DNA of 33,329 bases, taken from contig JBMNOI010000031.1 of assembly GCA_050942995.1 (NCBI GenBank), forward strand, positions 1 to 33,329. The letters run 5' to 3'. The position numbers and the translations under genes are program-made. The notes beneath the pieces were generated by a model. It had not been told where the DNA came from, did no database searches, and saw only the letters and a program-made list of their open reading frames with translations. The DNA comes from JBMNOI01 sp050942995 (GTDB taxonomy: Bacteria > Chloroflexota > Anaerolineae > UBA1429). This document shows positions 15,452-22,188 of this stretch, piece by piece; the stretch's first letter is position 1; the number at the start of each line of letters is the position of its first letter.

Positions 15452-16480
15452 ATGGACCCGGAAACCGTCGAGCGGAATCTGGAAATGTATTGCCGGCAGG
15501 CCGATCCGCGCTGGCGAGGGGCCCGCGTAAGAGAACTCGACTGCGTCAGTGCCGGATGGGAGAGTGACGTATATACTTTTGTGCTGGAGACAGACGGTGA
15601 TGCCGGGCCTCTGCGCGAAGAACTGGTCTTGCGCCTCTACTGCGGCGATGCGGCAACACACAAGGCGGCCCACGAATTCCGTGCGATGCGGCGGCTCTAC
15701 GACGTCGGATATTGCGTCCCTCGCGTGCTGCTCGTCGAAACCGAATCCGCATCTTTTGAGCGGCCGTTCATGCTCATGGAGTGGATTCGCGGCGATGTGC
15801 TGTGGCGTTCCATGTTCCGTGTCGAGCCCGAACGGCGGGACGCTTTGCTGGTCGCTTTTGTCGAGACCCTGGTTCGTTTGCACAAACTGGATGCCGCTCT
15901 CTTTGATGACCTGGCCATAGAGGGCTCGCCGGACCGGGTAACGGTGCAGGACACGCTCGACCGGGCCCGTGGGATACTGGCGCCCTATGCGCATTTGGGA
16001 TTTGATGCCGTACTGGATTGGCTGGATCGGCGTTGTGCCACGCTCATGCCGGTGCCTCTGGCGCCGGCGCATCTGGATCTGCACCCCGCCAACGTGCTAC
16101 TGCGTGATGACGATTCCATGATCGTCATCGACTGGACCCAATTCATGGTGACCGATCCACGGCTCGATCTGGCCTGGACGCTGCTGCTGGTGGCCTCGCA
16201 GGAGGACTCGCGATGGCGTGAGCCACTGCTGCGCGAGTACGAGCGGCAGGCAGGCGCGCCGATACGAGATCTCGCCTTCTTTGAGGTATGCGCCTGTGTT
16301 AAGCGTCTGGCCAGCGTGCTGATCTCTCTGTCCATTGGTCCCGAAGCGATGGGCATGCGCCCGGAGGCCGTCGCCGCCATGCGGCGGCAGATGGGCCCCA
16401 TGCGCTATGTGTATGCCAGGCTACAAGAGCATACCGGGCTTGTACTGGGCGGAGTGGAGACGCTGCTGAACTCGGTTTGA
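15452..16480 (+). CDS. Aminoglycoside phosphotransferase (APH)/choline-kinase-like family protein
   Basis: A cytoplasmic small-molecule kinase-fold protein of 342 residues. The catalytic loop HLDLHPANVLL places H207, D209 and N214 in the expected Brenner pattern, and D227 in VIDW replaces the kinase DFG aspartate. The N-terminal lobe has a glycine-poor nucleotide loop (SAGWESDVYTF, about 33-43), a lysine-less strand LVLRLY with R61 where APH proteins often keep K or R, and E110 in FMLMEW at the hinge. The family phosphorylates antibiotics, choline, homoserine, fructosamines and others; context gives no clue to the substrate. GGAGGG stands just before ATG 15452. A strong terminator follows, so it is probably a single-gene unit. 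Confidence 0.85.
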   Translation: MDPETVERNLEMYCRQADPRWRGARVRELDCVSAGWESDVYTFVLETDGDAGPLREELVLRLYCGDAATHKAAHEFRAMRRLYDVGYCVPRVLLVETESASFERPFMLMEWIRGDVLWRSMFRVEPERRDALLVAFVETLVRLHKLDAALFDDLAIEGSPDRVTVQDTLDRARGILAPYAHLGFDAVLDWLDRRCATLMPVPLAPAHLDLHPANVLLRDDDSMIVIDWTQFMVTDPRLDLAWTLLLVASQEDSRWREPLLREYERQAGAPIRDLAFFEVCACVKRLASVLISLSIGPEAMGMRPEAVAAMRRQMGPMRYVYARLQEHTGLVLGGVETLLNSV

Positions 16481-16502
16481 TTTTTTGCCGTCCGGATTGG
16501 CC

Positions 16503-16535
16503 GAAGGGATCATCTAGAGGATGATCCCTTCTTTT
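16503..16535 (+). terminator. Intrinsic terminator after the phosphotransferase gene
   Basis: A perfect 12-bp stem (16503-16514 with 16520-16531) with a five-base loop, followed by TTTT. It lies 22 bp after the stop codon. Confidence 0.88.
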
Positions 16536-16912
16536 CACATGTCCCCAGAAACGATCTCGAAACATGCGGTCTGACTGATTTGCTGTAAAAACATATGGCA
16601 TTCAGCCGTGTTTCGATGTAAAATAGAATAGAGATTATCAACTCAAAGCCTGTTTGGATGCCTTTTTCGCTGTCGAATTCGCTCCCGAGACGCCGAATGC
16701 CAGAGGGGGGAGATGGCAGTACGGTGAATGCTGCTGCGTTGCGGTCCGTGAAGATCAGGCAAGCGCCCGGTGTTTATCCCCGGGTGCGTAGTAACGACCA
16801 GACTGAACAGTCATCTCATAAACCTCTAACATGATCCCGAATGTGCAGGCGCAGAACGGGAATGCTAACATCCCGTGGCACTGCCCGATTCGGCCGTCAG
16901 AGGAGATCAAGG
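16536..16912 (+). other. Intergenic region upstream of the histidine kinase, with imperfect inverted repeat
   Basis: An extended interrupted inverted repeat spans 16557-16616: TCGAAACA (16557-16564) with TGTTTCGA (16609-16616), CGG with CCG, and CTGA with TCAG, giving 15 pairs with bulges only on the 5' side. A weak promoter, TGGCAT (16596-16601), 17 bp, TAAAAT (16619-16624), overlaps its right arm, so it could be an operator. Further on are a CCCGG/CCGGG hairpin at about 16765-16786 and ACGGGA/TCCCGT at about 16856-16876. No known riboswitch or convincing small ORF is seen. Confidence 0.4.
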
Positions 16913-18439
16913 GTGAGCGCGAAAGACGAATTACCGGCAAAACAGACTCGGTCCCGTATCGATCGTTTACGACTCCTCGTATCCATCATTTCCTGGCCTG
17001 TATATATCATCATCTTCTGGATGCTTCTTTTGCCAAAGCAGGATGGTGGCATTCTGGTGGCCATTCCGGTGATCATCACCGGTTATCTGCTGGGCCTGTT
17101 GCCCGGCATCGTTGCCGGTATGCTGGCCTTTCCTCTGAACCTGCTCCTGTTCTACATCACGCGTGATCCCATACTTCCCGAAATTCTGCTCTTTCGCACC
17201 ATTCCCCCCATCGTCGCTCTCGCCGCGATAGGCGCCGTCGCCGGGCTTTTTCATAACCTGGAGGAAGAGCTTCGCAGGCAACTGGCCGAGCGGCGTCGTA
17301 TCGAGGAGAAGCTACTGGTCAGCGAGGAGAAGTTTCGCGGCCTGGTGGATCAGTCTCCCGATGGCATCATCCTGGCCGATCATGATGGGCGAGTGATCGA
17401 GTGGAATCGGGGCCAGGAGGAGATCACCGGGATAAAGCGCGAGAAGGCGTTGGGGCGCTTTATCTGGAATGTCCAGTACGATTCGATCTCCGAGGCGGCC
17501 AAAGATCATCGCCTCTATGAGCGATTGCGGAGCGAAGTGCTCGAATTCATCCAGACCGGCCGGGCTCCCATCGTGGATCAGATGATGGAGACCGAGATAA
17601 GTCGCCCCAACGGTAGCTCGCGCGTGATACAGCTTCGCTTTTTCCCCATTAATCTCAAACAAGATCTCATGGCCGGCGGTGTCTCGCGAGATATCACCGA
17701 TGTAAAACGTGCCGAGGATCTCTCGCACCGTATGGCTATGGCCGCCCGGCTGGCCGAGGCGTCCGAGGCCGAGCGGCGGCGGCTGGCCCGTGAACTGCAC
17801 GACCAGGTGGGGCAGAACCTGACGGCCCTCAGCCTCAATCTCAGTATGCTGCGTTCTCAATTGACCGCCGCCGAATGCGATTTGCCGGGGACGCTCTGTC
17901 GCGTTTTATATGACCGACTGGATGACTCGTTGGCGCTCGTCTCACAGACGATGGAGCAGGTGCGCGGGGTGATGGCCGATCTACGCCCGCCGGTATTGGA
18001 CGAGTACGGGTTGCTGGCCGCTTTACAATGGGAGGGGGCGCGACTTGAGGGCCGGACGGGCATCGGTGTCGATGTGGTGGGAAGTGAGACAGAGCCCCGG
18101 CTTAATCTGTGGGTCGAGACGGCTCTGTTCCGCATCGCTCAGGAGGCGCTGACCAACGTGGTGAAGCATGCTCAGGCCACCCATGTGGATGTGGCTCTGA
18201 GTACCGAGGACGACACACTGCGGATGATCGTCGCCGACAACGGCGTGGGGTTCGATCCGCAGCAGGCACGTGAGATGGACGGCGACGGCGGATGGGGATT
18301 GCGTACGATGGTCGAGCGTGCCGAGGCCATCGGAGGGTCGTGCCACGTCGAATCCAGGCCGGGAGAAGGCACCCGCGTGATCGTACAGGTCAGCAGGCAG
18401 CAATACGATGACCCGATGAATATGAATGGCGCATTGTGA
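16913..18439 (+). CDS. Membrane PAS-domain histidine kinase, NarL/DegS type
   Basis: A sensor kinase of the HisKA_3 class, 508 residues. It has membrane segments at about 22-40, 45-80 and 92-113, a short coiled linker, and a PAS domain at about 135-265 (FRGLVDQSPDGIILADHDGR in part: LVDQSPDGIILAD). The dimerisation/phosphoacceptor domain RRLARELHDQVGQ has H296. The HATPase domain has the N-box ALTNVVKHA (N415), G1 DNGVG (442-446) and G2 GGWGLRTM. All catalytic motifs are intact. The GTG start at 16913 has AGAGGAG seven bases upstream; an in-frame ATG at 16841 lacks such a site. No response regulator lies next to it, so its partner must be elsewhere. The signal is unknown. Confidence 0.9.
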   Translation: MSAKDELPAKQTRSRIDRLRLLVSIISWPVYIIIFWMLLLPKQDGGILVAIPVIITGYLLGLLPGIVAGMLAFPLNLLLFYITRDPILPEILLFRTIPPIVALAAIGAVAGLFHNLEEELRRQLAERRRIEEKLLVSEEKFRGLVDQSPDGIILADHDGRVIEWNRGQEEITGIKREKALGRFIWNVQYDSISEAAKDHRLYERLRSEVLEFIQTGRAPIVDQMMETEISRPNGSSRVIQLRFFPINLKQDLMAGGVSRDITDVKRAEDLSHRMAMAARLAEASEAERRRLARELHDQVGQNLTALSLNLSMLRSQLTAAECDLPGTLCRVLYDRLDDSLALVSQTMEQVRGVMADLRPPVLDEYGLLAALQWEGARLEGRTGIGVDVVGSETEPRLNLWVETALFRIAQEALTNVVKHAQATHVDVALSTEDDTLRMIVADNGVGFDPQQAREMDGDGGWGLRTMVERAEAIGGSCHVESRPGEGTRVIVQVSRQQYDDPMNMNGAL

Positions 18440-18526
18440 TTGGGAACGATCATCCGGAGCTGTGGCCGCGGATATCGGAGCGGTGCTTACGAATCTGGAG
18501 CGGCCCGGATGACGGGAGGACAGATT

Positions 18527-19243
18527 GTGATTGCAGTACGCAGGCCGGAGGAGATCTATCAGGCCGGCGGGCGCATCGGGAACGGCACATTTCAGGGCCG
18601 CTGGCACTTTTCTTTTGATCGGTATCGGGATCCCGAATATGTTCACTTTGGCGCGTTGCGGGTGTTTAACGATGACACGCTATCTCCGGGAGCGGTGTGG
18701 CCGCTGCATCCCCATCGCGAGATCGAGGTGGTGACCTATTGTGCCGCGGGCGAATTTCGCCACGCCGATGAGGGGGGCGTGGGGGGTGTGCTGCGCCCCG
18801 GATGGGTACAGCATACGACGGTGGGCCGGGGCATGTTCCACTCTGAGATCAATAACCGGCCCGATGAGCCGATGCGGTTTATCCAGATGTGGTTCATGCC
18901 CGACGAGGCCGGACTGGCTCCTTCTATCGAGCAAAAGCAGGTCGAACGCGACGAACGCACGAATCGGCTCTTGCCGCTGGTATCCAACGACCACGAGGGC
19001 GCGCTGCCCATTCACTCGCCCGCACGGGTATATGCCACCTATTTAGAGGCGGGTCGCACTATCGAGCATCCGATTCAGGAGGGCTGGGGAATCTATCTGT
19101 ACGTGCTGGAGGGCGGACCGGTGGAGCTGGAGGGGGATGTCGTGTCCGCTCTCGGCGCGGCCCGGGTGCTGGACGAGCCTCATTTGCGCATGACGGCCGA
19201 GGAGAACGCGGCCGAGTTGCTGGTGATCGAGGTGATGCTCTGA
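18527..19243 (+). CDS. Pirin-family bicupin
   Basis: A 238-residue cytoplasmic double-cupin protein of the bacterial YhhW-like pirin group, some of which show quercetin 2,3-dioxygenase activity. The metal-binding motif of the first cupin is intact: two His in WPLHPHREIE and the His/Glu pair in MFHSEIN. The start is ambiguous. GTG 18527 has GGGAGG seven bases upstream and makes the protein begin VIAVRRPEE, which lines up with the usual pirin start; ATG 18509 adds six residues with a weaker site. The gene follows the kinase by about 90 bp on the same strand. Pirins respond to oxidative or electrophile stress in several bacteria, but no link to the kinase is shown. Confidence 0.87.
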   Translation: MIAVRRPEEIYQAGGRIGNGTFQGRWHFSFDRYRDPEYVHFGALRVFNDDTLSPGAVWPLHPHREIEVVTYCAAGEFRHADEGGVGGVLRPGWVQHTTVGRGMFHSEINNRPDEPMRFIQMWFMPDEAGLAPSIEQKQVERDERTNRLLPLVSNDHEGALPIHSPARVYATYLEAGRTIEHPIQEGWGIYLYVLEGGPVELEGDVVSALGAARVLDEPHLRMTAEENAAELLVIEVML

Positions 19244-19251
19244 TCGGTCGC

Positions 19252-19280
19252 TAGACCATCTCGTCGGGCTGTGGTATCCT
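19252..19280 (+). promoter_or_regulatory. Weak candidate promoter of the SDR gene
   Basis: TAGACC (19252-19257), a 17-bp spacer and TATCCT (19275-19280), four of six consensus bases in each box. It lies in the 83-bp gap before the SDR. Read-through from the pirin gene is an alternative because I see no terminator between them. Confidence 0.35.
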
Positions 19281-19326
19281 GCCCGGTGCAATCATCGAAA
19301 CCATGCATGGATGAGGAGGCAGGGAC

Positions 19327-20070
19327 ATGGGCAAGTTAGACGGCGAGGTTGCCATTGTGACCGGCGGAGGAAGTGGCATCGGCAAAGGGATCGCCCGAGC
19401 CTATGCGGAGGAGGGATGCTCCCTGGTGCTGGCCGGTCGCAACGCGGAGCGGCTGGAGGCGGCGGCGCAAGAGATCGCCGGGGCCACCGGCGCGACGGTG
19501 ATGGCGGTGCCCACCGATGTGGGCGACGAGGCCCAGGTCAAGGCTCTGTTCGCCCGGACGATGGACCGCTTTGGCCGACTGGATATCCTGGTGAACAGCT
19601 CGGGCGCCTTTGACGGCGGCCGTGTGGACGAGATCTCGCTGGAGGCCTGGAATCGGGTGATGGCCGCCAACATCACCGGTCCTTTCCTCTGTACCCGCGA
19701 AGCGTTCGCCATTATGAAGGACGCCGGAGGAGGGCGCATCATCAACATCGGCAGCATCTCGGGGCAGCGCCCGCGTGAGAATTCGGCGCCGTATACGACC
19801 AGCAAACATGCGATCTGGGGGCTTACCCAGGCGACGGCGCTGGACGGCCGCGAGTTTGGCATCGCCGTAAGCTGCCTGCATCCCGGCAACACTCTGGTGG
19901 AGCGTCGTGCCGAAGGCGCTGCGGCGGGGCGCAATCAAGATATCGAGCCCATGATCCCCACGGAAGAGATGGCCCGCGTGGCCCTGCTGATGGTCACCCT
20001 GCCGCCCGAGGCCAACATGCTGGAGGCGATTGTGCTGCCGGTAACACAGAAATATATCGGCCGCGGCTGA
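19327..20070 (+). CDS. Short-chain dehydrogenase/reductase
   Basis: A classical SDR of 247 residues that uses NAD(P)H to oxidise or reduce an alcohol/carbonyl. The cofactor loop TGGGSGIG is at 12-19 and the active site is S143 or S145, Y156 and K160 (YTTSK). The structural NNAG motif is varied to NSSG at 90-93. The residue after strand 2 is AGRNAER, with an Arg that tends to favour NADP(H). GAGGAGG lies eight bases before ATG 19327. A strong terminator follows. The substrate cannot be told from the sequence. Confidence 0.92.
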   Translation: MGKLDGEVAIVTGGGSGIGKGIARAYAEEGCSLVLAGRNAERLEAAAQEIAGATGATVMAVPTDVGDEAQVKALFARTMDRFGRLDILVNSSGAFDGGRVDEISLEAWNRVMAANITGPFLCTREAFAIMKDAGGGRIINIGSISGQRPRENSAPYTTSKHAIWGLTQATALDGREFGIAVSCLHPGNTLVERRAEGAAAGRNQDIEPMIPTEEMARVALLMVTLPPEANMLEAIVLPVTQKYIGRG

Positions 20071-20087
20071 TCGATCGACCGCCACTC

Positions 20088-20128
20088 AAGCGGTGCCCCT
20101 GTGTGATGACGGGGGCACCGCTTTTTTT
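20088..20128 (+). terminator. Intrinsic terminator after the SDR gene
   Basis: A perfect 12-bp stem (20088-20099 with 20112-20123), a 12-base loop and T7. It lies 17 bp after the stop. Confidence 0.9.
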
Positions 20129-20155
20129 CTGTGCGGCACCCGGGGCAGCCGTTTG

Positions 20156-20184
20156 TTGACACACCACATCGCTCTCGTTATCCT
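20156..20184 (+). promoter_or_regulatory. Promoter of the GNAT gene
   Basis: TTGACA (20156-20161), a 17-bp spacer and TATCCT (20179-20184). The predicted start is near 20191, giving a leader of about 130 bases. In that leader a two-part hairpin is visible: ACGAG/CTCGT (20206-20210 with 20236-20240) outside GGGCAA/TTGCCC (20214-20219 with 20229-20234). It has no T-run and so is not a terminator. Confidence 0.7.
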
Positions 20185-20320
20185 CTCGTCGAGTGGTGGG
20201 CGTCGACGAGTTGGGGCAAGCGTCCCATTTGCCCGCTCGTAATTCGGCGACGCGCTCCGCCGCCTGGCCCGAACGGGCTTGATGATCGAGTCCATTGGCT
20301 TGTAAGATACGGGGAAACGT

Positions 20321-20899
20321 ATGATCCTGACCACCGAGCGGCTGGTGTTGCGCGAATTCACCATGGACGACTGGCCCGCCGTGCTGGCCTATCAGGCCGA
20401 TCCGCGCTATCTGCGCTATTATCCGCCGACGCACACTACCGCTGAGGATGCCCGCGCCTTTGTGCGGCGCTTTGTTCGGTGGCAGGTCGAGCGGCCGCGG
20501 CGTCGCTATCAGCTTGCCATCGTGCTCAAAGCCGACGGGCGGCTTGTCGGCAACTGTGGCATTCGCGCCTCGACGGCCGATGTGCCGGGAGATGCTCCCT
20601 TCAAGGCCGATATCGGCTACGAGATCGCCGCGCCCTACTGGGGGCAGGGATATGCCACCGAAGCGGCCCGCGCCATGCTGGCCTATGGGTTCGAAACGCT
20701 CAAGTTGCATCGTATCTGGGCACGATGCGTTGCCGATAACGTCGCGTCGGCCCGCGTGCTCGAAAAGCTGGGCATGCGCCTGGAGGGACGCCTGCGGGAT
20801 AACGAACGATTCAAGGGGCGCTATTGGGATACATTGCTCTATTCCATCCTCGCATCCGAATGGCGCTCACAGCAGGAGAGGTTGTCCAGAAAAGAATAG
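20321..20899 (+). CDS. GNAT-family N-acetyltransferase, RimJ/RimL-like
   Basis: An acetyl-CoA-dependent N-acetyltransferase of 192 residues. The family opening TERLVLREFTMDDWPAV, the strand-4 region ADIGYEIAAPYWGQGYATEA with the acetyl-CoA pyrophosphate loop (Q/GxGxA, here GQGYAT), and the closing NVASARVLEKLGMRLEGRLRDN (partly quoted: ARVLEKLGM) are typical of the RimJ/RimL/YdaF group, which acetylates protein N-termini or small amines. GGGGA is about eight bases before ATG 20321. It stands alone between its own promoter and the next promoter at 20933. The substrate is unknown. Confidence 0.88.
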   Translation: MILTTERLVLREFTMDDWPAVLAYQADPRYLRYYPPTHTTAEDARAFVRRFVRWQVERPRRRYQLAIVLKADGRLVGNCGIRASTADVPGDAPFKADIGYEIAAPYWGQGYATEAARAMLAYGFETLKLHRIWARCVADNVASARVLEKLGMRLEGRLRDNERFKGRYWDTLLYSILASEWRSQQERLSRKE

Positions 20900-21315
20900 A
20901 ATAGATAGGTAAACTACCGTCGATAGGATTGCTTGACGCTCCCAAATCGCTATGTTATAATGTCGACATAAACTTGTGGACGTCAAGATAGCACCTCGTA
21001 GAATTCTATCACCCTCGACCATCCCCCGGATCGGGGAGCGATAGGACGGCCCACCGTATCACATAACGGGCAACGGGCATCATCGACTCTTTCCACGCAT
21101 ATAGAACCCGCATCTTTTTTTACCCTGCCTCATTATCCCCTGGCACTCGATTTCAGATCTCTGCCGATTCGATCCTGTCGCGACTCGACGCTCTCTCTAC
21201 GCCGTTTTGCGTCACGAGGGTCTGGTTGTGGATATGGGCTTTTTTCGTCTGGATCCCCGTGCCGCAAGGTGCTTGAATTGACCGGGCATGGCCTGTACGG
21301 CAAAGGAGACAAGGG
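20900..21315 (+). other. Long promoter-leader region upstream of the DUF2892-SRPBCC gene
   Basis: This 416-bp gap contains one of the best promoters in the window: TTGACG (20933-20938), 17 bp, TATAAT (20956-20961). The predicted start near 20968 leaves about 350 bases of untranslated leader. It contains TTCTATC...GATAGGA closing around CCCC-cggatc-GGGG (about 21004-21047) and T7 at 21115-21121 without a clear hairpin in front. No known riboswitch motif is recognised. A leader-encoded small RNA, a regulatory leader or an overlooked small ORF are all possible. A 15-codon ORF at 21234-21281 has no good ribosome site. Confidence 0.5.
20933..20961 (+). promoter_or_regulatory. Strong sigma70-type promoter
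   Basis: TTGACG, a 17-bp spacer and the perfect -10 TATAAT. The only gene downstream on this strand is the membrane SRPBCC gene, about 350 bases away. Confidence 0.85.
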
Positions 21316-22029
21316 ATGAATAAATCCAAAACCGCCTCTCGGGTCAATATCGGCCCTGTAGAGCGCTGGCTGTCATTAATAACGGGAGCAGCGCTCTTTT
21401 TCTACTGGATGCGTCGCTCGTATCGCAATTTCCTCTGGTTGGCCGGCAGTGGCCTGCTGGTATATCGCGGCCTGACCGGCCACAGTTATCTTTACACCCT
21501 CATGGGGCGTCGTCGAGAGATGATGCCTCGTCTGGCGCCCCGACGTGGCCTCTATATCCACGATACTATCACCATCAACCGTCCTGTGGATGATGTCTAT
21601 TACAACTGGCGCAATCTGCGCAACCTGCCACGCATCATGTCACATCTGCAATCGGTAACTCCGGAAGAGGACGGACGCTCGCACTGGGTTGTGCGGGCTC
21701 CCGGCCCCATCCCCGTAACGATGGAATGGGATGCCGAGATTGTCGAGGAGCGAGAGAACGAGTTGCTTCGCTGGCAGTCCAGGCCGGGCTCGGATGTCGA
21801 CGCCTATGGCGAGTTGCGCTTTCGAGAGGCCCCGGGAGGGCGAGGTACTGAGCTGGAGCTGGAACTCTCGTACGATCCGCCCGGTGGGGTGGTGACCACA
21901 TCGACCTTTGGCAAGATGTTCAACAAAGCCACCGAGTATCAGATTATGGAGGATCTGCGATCCTTCAAGCGAGTGCTGGAGACGGGCGAGGTGCCTACCA
22001 CTGAGGGGCAGCCCTCGGGGCGCCTCTAG
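21316..22029 (+). CDS. DUF2892 membrane segment fused to SRPBCC (START-like) domain
   Basis: A 237-residue protein. Residues 10-60 look like DUF2892: VGPVERWLSLITG-type opening (here IGPVERWLSLITGAALFF), and two hydrophobic stretches ending in GLTGHSYLYTLMG. Residues about 80-225 form a polyketide-cyclase/START-like SRPBCC domain (IHDTITINRPVDDVYYNWRN in part: TINRPVDDVYYNWRN; then LPRIMSHLQSV and SRPGSDVDAYGEL). The fold binds a hydrophobic ligand or lipid in a pocket; here it would be held at the membrane. Fusions of this kind are known in diverse bacteria, without a proven role. AAGGAG lies eight bases before ATG 21316. It is preceded by an unusually long leader. Confidence 0.85.
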   Translation: MNKSKTASRVNIGPVERWLSLITGAALFFYWMRRSYRNFLWLAGSGLLVYRGLTGHSYLYTLMGRRREMMPRLAPRRGLYIHDTITINRPVDDVYYNWRNLRNLPRIMSHLQSVTPEEDGRSHWVVRAPGPIPVTMEWDAEIVEERENELLRWQSRPGSDVDAYGELRFREAPGGRGTELELELSYDPPGGVVTTSTFGKMFNKATEYQIMEDLRSFKRVLETGEVPTTEGQPSGRL

Positions 22030-22188
22030 GTCGACAAGTGCGGGTGGGGCATTATGGCGTTCGTGCTTGCAAAAGATTCGTGTCATGAGGATCGCCGAAC
22101 GCGGTATCTGTGCACCGGTTATGTGCGATGAGCTCCCCTCGAATCTAGACATTCACCCGCCGTCGGACTCTTGAGGAGTGAATGGAAA

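Noticed and set aside
16855..16885. Cobalamin riboswitch suggested by GGGAA and TGGCACTGCC
   Set aside because: The B12-box and the conserved core are not present in the right order; only a short ACGGGA/TCCCGT hairpin can be drawn.
21234..21281. A 15-codon ORF in the leader of the SRPBCC gene
   Set aside because: No ribosome-binding site and no amino-acid run that would suggest a sensing peptide; mentioned only as a possibility.
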